Positions 8,582 to 15,388 of a DNA stretch of 28,420 bases are shown in pieces. The notes below the pieces were generated by a model, which was not told where the DNA came from, made no database searches, and saw nothing but the letters and a program-made list of their open reading frames with translations. Both the position numbers and the translations under genes were made by a program. Within the stretch, counting starts at the first letter, position 1, and every line of letters starts with the position of its first letter. Where the stretch lies: the NCBI GenBank assembly GCA_002426555.1, contig DIQU01000027.1, forward strand, positions 7,761-36,180, given 5' to 3'. This stretch comes from Firmicutes bacterium UBA5454. GTDB taxonomy: Bacteria > Bacillota > Clostridia > Caldicoprobacterales > DTU083.

Positions 8582-9739
8582 ATGAATGAAATCTATCTGG
8601 ACTACGCAGCAACAACACCCCTCGTACCAGAGGTATTGGAGGCGGTTATTGACTGTCTGAAGAATGACTTCGGAAATCCATCTTCCATGCATAGTTTGGG
8701 CATTCGAGCTGAAAAACGTATCAGAGAGGCTGCTATTCAGGCAGCTAATTTGTTAGGGGCTTTACCGGAGGAAATTTTTTTCACTTCCGGTGGTACAGAA
8801 GCTAATAATTTGGCCGTATTAGGTACAGCTTATGATAAAAAGCGAAGGGGTATGCATTGCATAACAAGCTCAATAGAACATCCATCGGTGATACAGGCTT
8901 TTTCGCACTTGGAAAGTCAGGGGTATGATGTTACCTATCTTCCTGTTGATGCAAAAGGAGCTATTTCGTTGGATGATTTAAAAAGTGCGCTTAATGACGA
9001 TACAATACTGGTCAGCATCATGCACGTAAATAATGAAATTGGTTCTATCCAAGCGATTCAGGAGATCGGGACTTTAATAAAAAGCAAGAAAGTCAAACCG
9101 GTATTTCATGTAGATGCCATACAGTCATTTGGCAAATTGCCTATTCGCCCGGAATTGTGGGGGATTGATTTATTGTCTCTCAGTGGACACAAAATTCATG
9201 CACCTAAGGGCATTGGAGCCCTCTACATTAAAAAAGGTGTTTGTTTACAGCCAATTCTTTTTGGGGGAAATCAGCAAGGCGGTCTGCGAAGCGGAACCGA
9301 AAATATAACAGGCATAGTAGGCTTGGGTAAGGCTGCTCAATGGATTGCGGAAAGATATAAAAGTGAACCTGATTATTTGCCTAAATTGAAGGATAAACTG
9401 GTCAGGGGAATTCAGCAGGCTTTTCCAAACGCTCATATTAATGGCAGTTTGAAAAACTCAGCTCCTCATATTTTAAATGTCGCTTTTCCCGGTCTGCGTG
9501 GTGAAATTTTACTGCATGGTCTGGAAGAAGAAGGGGTATATATTAGTACTGGCTCCGCTTGTTCAAGCAGGAATAGGAAGCACAGCCATGTATTGTCAGG
9601 CTTGGGCTTAAATGACCAATTGCTTGAGGGTTCTATCCGTATCAGTCTGTCATATTTGACAACAGAGGAAGAAATTGACGCCTTTCTGCCTATTTTAATA
9701 CGTACCGTTGAAAGATTGGAAAGGTACATCAGGAGGTAA
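8582..9739 (+). CDS. Cysteine desulfurase (NifS/IscS class V aminotransferase)
   Basis: A PLP-dependent enzyme that moves sulfur from L-cysteine to a protein persulfide. I start it at ATG 8582 (385 residues, MNEIYLDYAATTP): family members begin right before IYLDYAATTP, and AGGGG lies 12 bases upstream. The in-frame ATG at 8558 has no ribosome site and would lie only a few bases into the transcript of a plausible promoter (TTGTAA 8514, TATGAA 8538). The PLP lysine is K204 (SGHKIHAPKGIG) and the persulfide cysteine is C327 (STGSACSS). thiI follows after 2 bases. The same pairing is known as nifZ-thiI in Bacillus, where a dedicated desulfurase feeds ThiI for 4-thiouridine in tRNA, so I infer that role here rather than general Fe-S assembly. 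Confidence 0.93.
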   Translation: MNEIYLDYAATTPLVPEVLEAVIDCLKNDFGNPSSMHSLGIRAEKRIREAAIQAANLLGALPEEIFFTSGGTEANNLAVLGTAYDKKRRGMHCITSSIEHPSVIQAFSHLESQGYDVTYLPVDAKGAISLDDLKSALNDDTILVSIMHVNNEIGSIQAIQEIGTLIKSKKVKPVFHVDAIQSFGKLPIRPELWGIDLLSLSGHKIHAPKGIGALYIKKGVCLQPILFGGNQQGGLRSGTENITGIVGLGKAAQWIAERYKSEPDYLPKLKDKLVRGIQQAFPNAHINGSLKNSAPHILNVAFPGLRGEILLHGLEEEGVYISTGSACSSRNRKHSHVLSGLGLNDQLLEGSIRISLSYLTTEEEIDAFLPILIRTVERLERYIRR

Positions 9740-9741
9740 AC

Positions 9742-10911
9742 ATGGAAAAAGTCATGCTGCTGCGTTACGGCGAAATCTTTTTAAAGGGTCGCAACAGACC
9801 GTTTTTTGAGAAAGTTTTGTTGAACAATATTAGGAAAGCCCTGATAAGCTTTGAAGATATCAAAGTTATCCGAGCCCAGGGAAGGTTTTTTGTAGAAAAT
9901 TATTCAGATGAATTGGCAGTGGTTCAAGCATTGACACTAGTGTTCGGATTGGTATCAATCAGCCCTGCCTACAAGATAGAGAAAGACTATGAAAAAATTG
10001 CAGCAGTTTCCAAGCAATTGATGGAAGATGAACTTATGGAACGGCAAGAGGAAACTATTACTTTTAAGGTAGAATCCAGACGAGCAGACAAGCAATTTCC
10101 CATGGATTCCATGACCATCAACAAGGATCTGGGTGGGATACTGCTGGAAGAATTTCCAAGGCTTAAAGTGGACGTTCATGAACCCGATATCCAGCTTCAA
10201 GTGGAGATAAGGGAATATTGTTATCTGTATTCGAGAATCATTCCATGCGCTGGTGGTATGCCTGTGGGAACCAATGGAAAAGCAGCCTTGTTACTATCCG
10301 GCGGCATTGACAGCCCGGTAGCCGGTTGGATGATCGCCAAAAGGGGTGTAGCATTGACAGCGGTGCACTATCATAGCTTCCCCTACACTAGTGACCGCTC
10401 AAAGGAGAAGGTAATCGAGTTGGGTAAAATCCTAACTCGCTGCTGTGGACCAATTCGGCTTCATATTGTTCCTTTTACTCGCATTCAGCAGGAATTATAT
10501 GAGAAATGTCCCGACGAGCAGCTAACGATACTGATGCGCAGGTACATGATGAGGATTGCAGAGGAAGTAGCACTGAGAGAAGGGGCTGCTGCCCTGGTTA
10601 CCGGCGAGAGCATTGGGCAGGTGGCCAGCCAAACATTGGAAAGTCTGGCAGTGACCAACGACGCAGTTTCCATGCCGGTGTTCCGACCGTTAATTGGTTT
10701 TGACAAGGTAGATATTATGAATACAGCGGAAACCATAGGCACCTACGAAACTTCGATTTTACCCTATGAGGATTGCTGTACTGTATTTACCCCAAGACAT
10801 CCGGTTACTAAGCCGCGACTGGAGAACATATTGAAATCAGAGCAGCTTATCAATGGAGAGGAATTAATACAAGAGGCCTTGGACAATATTGAAGTGATTC
10901 AACTGCCTTAA
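9742..10911 (+). CDS. thiI: ThiI, tRNA 4-thiouridine synthetase
   Basis: A 389-residue enzyme that adenylates U8 of tRNA and inserts sulfur to make 4-thiouridine; in some bacteria it also supports thiamine thiazole synthesis. An N-terminal ferredoxin-like and THUMP region (about 1-165) precedes the PP-loop ATPase domain with SGGIDSP at residues 186-192. The length shows no C-terminal rhodanese domain, so it is the short form (as in Bacillus), which takes sulfur directly from the desulfurase encoded just upstream. The AGGAGG ribosome site overlaps the end of the desulfurase gene, 2 bases separate the two genes, and they are almost certainly one operon. Confidence 0.96.
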   Translation: MEKVMLLRYGEIFLKGRNRPFFEKVLLNNIRKALISFEDIKVIRAQGRFFVENYSDELAVVQALTLVFGLVSISPAYKIEKDYEKIAAVSKQLMEDELMERQEETITFKVESRRADKQFPMDSMTINKDLGGILLEEFPRLKVDVHEPDIQLQVEIREYCYLYSRIIPCAGGMPVGTNGKAALLLSGGIDSPVAGWMIAKRGVALTAVHYHSFPYTSDRSKEKVIELGKILTRCCGPIRLHIVPFTRIQQELYEKCPDEQLTILMRRYMMRIAEEVALREGAAALVTGESIGQVASQTLESLAVTNDAVSMPVFRPLIGFDKVDIMNTAETIGTYETSILPYEDCCTVFTPRHPVTKPRLENILKSEQLINGEELIQEALDNIEVIQLP

Positions 10912-10971
10912 GCGGCGAGCAGGAGTAAAATACAAGATCCAATTACACAATTGAATCAGGAAAGGTTCTAT

Positions 10972-11014
10972 CACCTCCCTGTTAAGGAATATATTTTCTA
11001 TAGCAGTGGAGGTG
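10972..11014 (+). promoter_or_regulatory. Hairpin that can cover the ribosome site of the L,D-transpeptidase gene
   Basis: CACCTCC (10972-10978) is the exact complement of the ribosome site GGAGGTG (11008-11014). The stem extends inward with CTG/CAG across one bulged T, giving a 10-bp stem around an AU-rich loop. In mRNA this would hide the Shine-Dalgarno sequence of the gene starting at 11021. The pairing is seen; control of translation is inference. Confidence 0.5.
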
Positions 11015-11020
11015 TTATTT

Positions 11021-11809
11021 ATGTTCAGGAAATCATGGATGAAGCAAGTTCAAGCCATTACCTACATGATACTGATTGTCTTCCTATACCTTACCTTGGA
11101 TGGCAACATTGGGGGACAGTTCTCAAATATTGAGACAAAAGAAGTAAGGGAAGCAGGGGGACAGTTCTCAATTTTAAAAGAAATGAATGTTTTCCCCCAG
11201 TCATCAAAATCAGAGGAAACACAGGAAGCACAGTATGATATTCTTATAGACTTAACGGAGTCAATGCTTTATCTGTTTGAAAATGATAAGTTGCTTAAAA
11301 AATATCCTGTTGCTCAAGGTAAAGTCAGCACACCGTCTCCAGTAGGGATCTGGAAGATTACCAGCAAGGCAAGAAACTGGGGCAGCGGATTTGGAACCCG
11401 TTGGATGGGGCTGAATGTTCCTTGGGGTGTCTATGGGATTCATGGAACCAATAAGCCTGGCTCGATCGGACGCCACGCATCTGCTGGATGTTTCCGGATG
11501 CGAAACAAAGATGTAGAGGAATTATACAGCTTAGTTCCCTACAAAACCACAGTGGTGGTACATGACGGTCCATATGGGAACATGGGCAGTTCTTTTGCTA
11601 AACTGGAGCCGGGAGATCGAAATTCACAGGTAGCAGAGGTGCAGAAGCGTCTCCAAAAGTTGGATTATTATACGGGTTCTATTGATGGAATCTATGGAGA
11701 AGGAATGAAGGCTGCTTTAATCCGGTTTAAACGAGATAACAATCTGCCTGTGAATCATTATGTGGACTGGGCTACATATAGAGCTTTAGGCATTTTAAGT
11801 TTTGAATGA
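11021..11809 (+). CDS. L,D-transpeptidase (YkuD) with peptidoglycan-binding domain
   Basis: A 262-residue exported enzyme expected to form 3-3 peptide cross-links in peptidoglycan or to anchor proteins to it. The start is ATG 11021, with GGAGGTG ending 6 bases upstream; an earlier GTG at 11006 would overlap this ribosome site. A signal/anchor helix lies at about residues 9-27. A linker containing a doubled GGQFS peptide follows. The YkuD domain (about 70-185) has the catalytic motif with H141 (GIHGT), H152 and nucleophile C157 (SAGCFR). A C-terminal PG_binding_1 domain covers about 198-258. It follows thiI by 109 bases with no clear terminator between, so partial co-transcription is possible. 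Confidence 0.93.
   Translation: MFRKSWMKQVQAITYMILIVFLYLTLDGNIGGQFSNIETKEVREAGGQFSILKEMNVFPQSSKSEETQEAQYDILIDLTESMLYLFENDKLLKKYPVAQGKVSTPSPVGIWKITSKARNWGSGFGTRWMGLNVPWGVYGIHGTNKPGSIGRHASAGCFRMRNKDVEELYSLVPYKTTVVVHDGPYGNMGSSFAKLEPGDRNSQVAEVQKRLQKLDYYTGSIDGIYGEGMKAALIRFKRDNNLPVNHYVDWATYRALGILSFE
11111..11171 (+). repeat. Duplicated 16-bp repeat inside the L,D-transpeptidase coding region
   Basis: The 16-mer GGGGGACAGTTCTCAA occurs at 11111-11126 and again at 11156-11171, 45 bases (15 codons) apart, so both encode GGQFS in frame. The first copy also forms a hairpin, TCTCAA-ATA-TTGAGA (11121-11135). Such GGGGACAGTTCTC words resemble short palindromic repeats mobilised by RAYT/IS200-like transposases in some Firmicutes; that link is from memory. 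Confidence 0.65.
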
Positions 11810-11823
11810 GCAAAATTGCCAAT

Positions 11824-11852
11824 TTATACTTATTTAATTTCCTGCATATAAT
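11824..11852 (+). promoter_or_regulatory. Promoter of the Y-family polymerase gene
   Basis: The -10 hexamer TATAAT (11847-11852) is perfect; the -35 (TTATAC at 11824, 17-bp spacer) is weak. The LexA box lies just downstream, over the predicted transcription start. Confidence 0.5.
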
Positions 11853-11860
11853 ACTTTACA

Positions 11861-11874
11861 AGAACATATGTTCT
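11861..11874. promoter_or_regulatory. LexA (DinR) SOS box
   Basis: AGAACATATGTTCT is a perfect 14-bp palindrome that contains GAAC-N4-GTTC, the core of the Gram-positive LexA/DinR operator. It sits 8 bp after the -10 and 31 bp before the polymerase start, the right place to block initiation until DNA damage. Confidence 0.85.
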
Positions 11875-11904
11875 ATATTAAAATGTATGTAGGAGATGTG
11901 AGCT

Positions 11905-13164
11905 ATGGATAGCAAAGAAAAACTAATTTTCCATGTAGATGTAAATTCCGCCTTTTTATCTTTTGAGGCGGTCTATCGTCTGCAGCACGGAGCAAAGGTA
12001 GATTTACGAGATATCCCCTCAGCGGTGGCTGGTTCTCAGGCTACCCGCCATGGAATCATCCTGGCAAAAAGTATCCCGACTAAAAAATACGGCGTCAAGA
12101 CCGGGGAGGCTACCTGGGAAGCAATGCAAAAATGTCCCCAGCTTGTTACAATACCTCCCAATTACGCCCTTTATATGTGCTGTCACCATTCCCTGGTGGG
12201 CTTACTGAAGGAATTCACCGACAGGGTACAGGTTTTCAGCGTGGATGAATGTTTTCTGGATATGACTGGAATGCCGGAAGCCAACCAGCCCTTGGAATTG
12301 GCTCACAAAATCAGGGAAAAAATCAAGAATAAGCTGGGCTTCACTGTCAGTATCGGTGTCAGCACTAACAAGCTTCTAGCCAAGATGGGTTCAGAGATGA
12401 AGAAACCGGATGCAGTTTCCACTTTGTTTCCCGAGGAAGTTCCAGATAAAATGTGGTCCTTGCCCATAGAGAATTTGTATATGGTAGGTCGAGCTACTTC
12501 TTCCAAGTTGCATAAAATGGGCATTGATACCATAGGCGCCCTGGCAAATTATGATCCGGAGATGTTAAAATACAAGCTGAAAAGCTGGGGGCAGTTGATT
12601 TGGGACTATGCTAATGGGATCGAAAGTTCGGCAGTCTCATCTTCAGGGAGGGATGTGGTAAAGGGTATTGGCAATTCAACCACCGTCCATTTTGATGTTG
12701 AAGACAGGAGCACTGCCCATCAGGTGCTGCTTTCTTTGGTTGAAACTGTAGGAATGCGTCTGCGTTTCGGCAACTGGTGCTGCCGAGTTATTGCAGTATC
12801 CATAAAGAGAGCTGAGGATTTGACCTCTTATAGTCATCAGCTCAAGCTACAATCACCTATTGACACTACAAAAGGCATTTATGAAAATAGCAAACATTTA
12901 TTTGATGCAGCTTGGAAGGGAGAACCTATTCGTCACCTTGGAGTTCGAGTCAGCGACTTATCCTCTGCTGACCAAGTTCAACTTTCCATGTTTGAAAAGG
13001 ATTGTGAAAAGCAAAAGAAGATAGATCGGGCAGTGGATCAGATTCGAATGCGATTCGGTCCTGGGTCTTTGATTCGGTCTAATTTTCTTTGGAGCGGACT
13101 AGCCCCCTTGGAGGGTGGTTTAAGTGACGATGCATCTTATCCGGTTATGACAAGTATTCTGTAA
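11905..13164 (+). CDS. Y-family translesion DNA polymerase (DinB/UvrX-like)
   Basis: A 419-residue error-prone polymerase that copies past damaged bases. Catalytic acids are visible: D12 in HVDVNSAF, and D114 with E115 in SVDECFLD. The helix-hairpin-helix/thumb follows at about 180-230 (MVGRATSSKLHKMGIDTIG), then the little-finger domain. QLSMF at 359-363 looks like a beta-clamp-binding motif. The N-terminal wording (VDLRDIPSAVAG...TRHGIILAKSIP) is closer to the UvrX/YqjW-type branch common in Clostridia than to classical DinB. AGGAG lies 9 bases before ATG. The upstream LexA box makes it a probable SOS gene. It is monocistronic: the next gene has its own promoter. Confidence 0.94.
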   Translation: MDSKEKLIFHVDVNSAFLSFEAVYRLQHGAKVDLRDIPSAVAGSQATRHGIILAKSIPTKKYGVKTGEATWEAMQKCPQLVTIPPNYALYMCCHHSLVGLLKEFTDRVQVFSVDECFLDMTGMPEANQPLELAHKIREKIKNKLGFTVSIGVSTNKLLAKMGSEMKKPDAVSTLFPEEVPDKMWSLPIENLYMVGRATSSKLHKMGIDTIGALANYDPEMLKYKLKSWGQLIWDYANGIESSAVSSSGRDVVKGIGNSTTVHFDVEDRSTAHQVLLSLVETVGMRLRFGNWCCRVIAVSIKRAEDLTSYSHQLKLQSPIDTTKGIYENSKHLFDAAWKGEPIRHLGVRVSDLSSADQVQLSMFEKDCEKQKKIDRAVDQIRMRFGPGSLIRSNFLWSGLAPLEGGLSDDASYPVMTSIL

Positions 13165-13189
13165 TGAGACATAATGAGACAAAAGTTTA

Positions 13190-13218
13190 TTGTATGGGTC
13201 AATTTTAAATGCTATAAT
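13190..13218 (+). promoter_or_regulatory. Promoter of the Wzz-like gene
   Basis: TTGTAT (13190-13195), a 17-bp spacer and a perfect TATAAT (13213-13218). Just upstream is a direct repeat of TAATGAGACA at 13162 and 13172, overlapping the polymerase stop codon. Confidence 0.6.
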
Positions 13219-13287
13219 GTGAAAAGCGTGAATTTATCAACAAAATGAAAAGCATATGCGGAAAACGGAAGAAGGACAGGTGGAAAT

Positions 13288-14349
13288 ATGAGCGAGATGC
13301 AAAACAATGTAAATACCCAAGAAGATGAAATCGATCTTCGCCAGCTTTTTATGGCCATGTGGAGAAACAAATATTTAATTCTAAGTATGGCTTTGATTCT
13401 GGCTTTGTTGGCGGGCTTGTTCAGCAAGTTTATGGTGTCTCCCGTATATCAAGCCCGGCTTGACATTATCATCAATATGCCTGCACAATATCATACACGC
13501 TTTGGTGACTATACGCTGCCTATCAACTCGAATGGTCAATACATCAATTTAATTACCAGTAACAGTGTCCTAGCCAATACCATAGAGAATATGGGTTATG
13601 AACCTGGAACAATATCAATAGAAGGTTTGAGAGACCGCATCAGCATAAAACAGGAGAGCGCCGCCGATTCAGAAAAACCGAATATCTATCAAATAAGTGT
13701 ATCTGCTAATGATCCGAAGTCAGCCTTAGCTCTTGCCCGAACATTGTTCAGCAGCTACATGGAATTTATTGATATGATGACTAAAGAACGAGCTGCAAAT
13801 CATTATTACAACTATTACAGAGTCAGTTTGTTATCTTTGGAAGTATCTTTAACAAGCAACCAGGAGCTCCTTGCAAAAAACGAGGTATTGCTGGCTGATA
13901 CAGAACAAACAATCAATCAGAAGGAAGTACTGGAAAAAACAGAAGGTATATTGTCTGGTTCTGTTGATTTTGTAGTACTCGACAATATCATTAATCAGAA
14001 TTATTTTGAAATCGAGAAAAATATTATCGAAATCAAGCAAACTATCTACGCTCTGGAAGACTCAATAAGAACTACCAATGAATATCTCAAGCAACTGGAG
14101 ACTGAGCGTGAGAATATAGCAAAATACTACAACAATCAAGATACAGAAGAGAATCCAATTGAATTGATTGGAGTTGCAGAAACCAGCATTTATTTATCAT
14201 CTGAACCAGTAGCTCCCAGCTGCAAAACCAGTCCCAGTAATACCAGGAATACCGCTATCGGCTTTGTCATCGGCTTGATGCTTGGCTTAGCAACAGCCTA
14301 CATACGAGAATTCTGGTTGAAAAAAGAACAAAAGCTGTACAAACATTAA
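13288..14349 (+). CDS. Wzz-like polysaccharide chain-length/co-polymerase protein
   Basis: A 353-residue membrane protein with the classic Wzz/PCP layout: a cytoplasmic N-terminus with EIDLRQLFMAMWRNK, TM1 at about 28-47, a large extracytoplasmic region with predicted coiled coil (about 165-290), a Pro/Ser-rich stretch (EPVAPSCKTSPSN) and TM2 at about 322-340. Such proteins set the chain length of exported polysaccharides or modulate their export. No tyrosine kinase domain is fused and none is encoded nearby, and no glycosyltransferase or flippase gene is in view, so it is an orphan and its partner polysaccharide is unknown. An AGGTGG ribosome site lies 5 bases before ATG. Confidence 0.88.
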   Translation: MSEMQNNVNTQEDEIDLRQLFMAMWRNKYLILSMALILALLAGLFSKFMVSPVYQARLDIIINMPAQYHTRFGDYTLPINSNGQYINLITSNSVLANTIENMGYEPGTISIEGLRDRISIKQESAADSEKPNIYQISVSANDPKSALALARTLFSSYMEFIDMMTKERAANHYYNYYRVSLLSLEVSLTSNQELLAKNEVLLADTEQTINQKEVLEKTEGILSGSVDFVVLDNIINQNYFEIEKNIIEIKQTIYALEDSIRTTNEYLKQLETERENIAKYYNNQDTEENPIELIGVAETSIYLSSEPVAPSCKTSPSNTRNTAIGFVIGLMLGLATAYIREFWLKKEQKLYKH

Positions 14350-14509
14350 AATTATGTATCTTTTTTGTGAACTTTATATTAAAGTATAGCATATCCCAAG
14401 TGAATATAATATAATACATTAAATGTTTTTCCCCATCATAGGGTTAAACAAAGTATATTGACGAGATGGTTATTTCATTGCACAAAATATATAGGGGGAG
14501 CATATTACC

Positions 14510-15013
14510 ATGAAGGATGATAAGCTTTATAACATAATTTTTCCAGTATGGTTGTTCCTGTTTTTTCCGCCTGTTATTTTAATTACTCTAGCTGGTAACT
14601 TTATAATTGATTCCCTGGTTGTCATTGCCGGTTACTTTTTGTTCAAACCGGGTGAAGGGCTTTCTTGTCTGGAATTTTATAAAAAAAGCATACCCAAGGT
14701 TTGGATATTTGGATTTTTGGCAGATCTTATTGGTGCCTTTCTGCTTTTTGCCTGTGTCACCCTGCAAGATGTAACAGGGCTGCCTGATGCTGTTATTCAG
14801 GGCATCAGCTACGATCCTTTCAGTAATGTTCTGGCTCTTATATTGATCTTGGTTGCAATGACAATATCTGCTTTATGCATTCTTTTCTTCAATCATCGAT
14901 TTACCTTTAACAAGCTAATCAAAGATGAACTGATCCGCTGGCAGATAGCTATTTTTATAGCTATTCTTACGTTACCATGGACTTTTTTGCTTCCAACAAA
15001 GTTGTTTGTATGA
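14510..15013 (+). CDS. Hypothetical polytopic membrane protein
   Basis: A 167-residue, very hydrophobic protein that I do not recognise. About five helices are visible, near residues 8-25, 28-45, 63-85, 107-127 and 143-161, with short polar loops. The segment LFFNHRFTFNKL after the fourth helix is the most distinctive loop. There is no signal peptide cleavage site and no cysteine pair. A strong AGGGGGAG lies 10 bases before ATG. It is separated from the Wzz-like gene by 160 AT-rich bases without a convincing promoter or terminator, so its transcription unit is unclear. The strong ribosome site and the lack of internal stops support a real gene. Confidence 0.75.
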   Translation: MKDDKLYNIIFPVWLFLFFPPVILITLAGNFIIDSLVVIAGYFLFKPGEGLSCLEFYKKSIPKVWIFGFLADLIGAFLLFACVTLQDVTGLPDAVIQGISYDPFSNVLALILILVAMTISALCILFFNHRFTFNKLIKDELIRWQIAIFIAILTLPWTFLLPTKLFV

Positions 15014-15078
15014 GAAAATTGTGCCTGACAGTAATAAGCATTAATATTGATTAAAGCAAAAATATCTATACTATATAA

Positions 15079-15182
15079 GAACAAGCATAAAAATAGAAAG
15101 AAAAATAGACAAAGACAATACAAAGATAGAAACAAAGACGGAGACTGAGACAAAGACAAAGAAAGGGATAGAGAACACAAGG
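15079..15182 (+). repeat. Purine-rich low-complexity tract
   Basis: About 100 bases are dominated by A and G, built of loosely repeated AGACAAAG-like units. The plus strand has very few T or C. It starts the 375-bp gap between the polytopic membrane protein gene and mrfA. A weak promoter-like TTGATT (15047) with TATACT (15067) lies before it, but the spacing is poor. Confidence 0.6.
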
Positions 15183-15284
15183 TTAAGTACAAGCATCTAT
15201 TGGATTTGAAAACGAATTCGATAGGATGCTTTTCTTTTTGCTGATATGACTACCGATAGGATGCTTTTCTTTTTGGCTTAACCT
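15180..15284 (+). repeat. Nested repeat block bounded by AGGTTAAG/CTTAACCT inverted repeats
   Basis: Perfect 8-bp inverted repeats (15180-15187 and 15277-15284) enclose a terminator hairpin and a direct repeat. The 22-mer beginning CGATAGGATGCT occurs at 15219-15240 and 15254-15275 (period 35). The single upstream arm (15191-15200) could pair with either copy. Confidence 0.6.
15191..15240 (+). terminator. Intrinsic terminator with long loop
   Basis: AAGCATC-TAT pairs with ATAG-GATGCTT (one bulge), followed by TTTTCTTTTT. It would end transcripts coming from the membrane protein gene or from a short RNA over the purine-rich tract. Confidence 0.6.
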
Positions 15285-15311
15285 CGCAGCATGATTAATT
15301 GAGAAGCGTCC

Positions 15312-15356
15312 CCGCATAGATACCGCATAGACATTCGGGGGGAAAGTAGATATAAT
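15312..15356 (+). promoter_or_regulatory. Promoter of mrfA with tandem 11-bp repeats
   Basis: TAGACA (15328-15333), a 17-bp spacer and TATAAT (15351-15356) make a good sigma-A promoter. The -35 lies inside the second of two tandem 11-mers, CCGCATAGATA and CCGCATAGACA (15312-15333), a candidate operator. CCCCG (15310) and CGGGG (15336) also flank the repeats as an inverted pair. Confidence 0.55.
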
Positions 15357-15388
15357 TAGAAGAGGAGATTGCAAAGGGGAAGGGATTC

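Noticed and set aside
10951..11133. Plus-strand open frame overlapping the L,D-transpeptidase start
   Set aside because: It is in another frame than the confirmed YkuD protein, covers the hairpin leader and has no ribosome site.
14893..15192. Minus-strand open frame of 99 codons with Ser/Leu repeats
   Set aside because: It is the complement of the purine-rich low-complexity tract and runs into the end of the real plus-strand membrane protein gene; it has no ribosome site and no family pattern.
15014..15388. Riboswitch or T-box before mrfA
   Set aside because: No T-box motif, ligand-binding core or specifier stem could be recognised; the structure is limited to the terminator and repeats.
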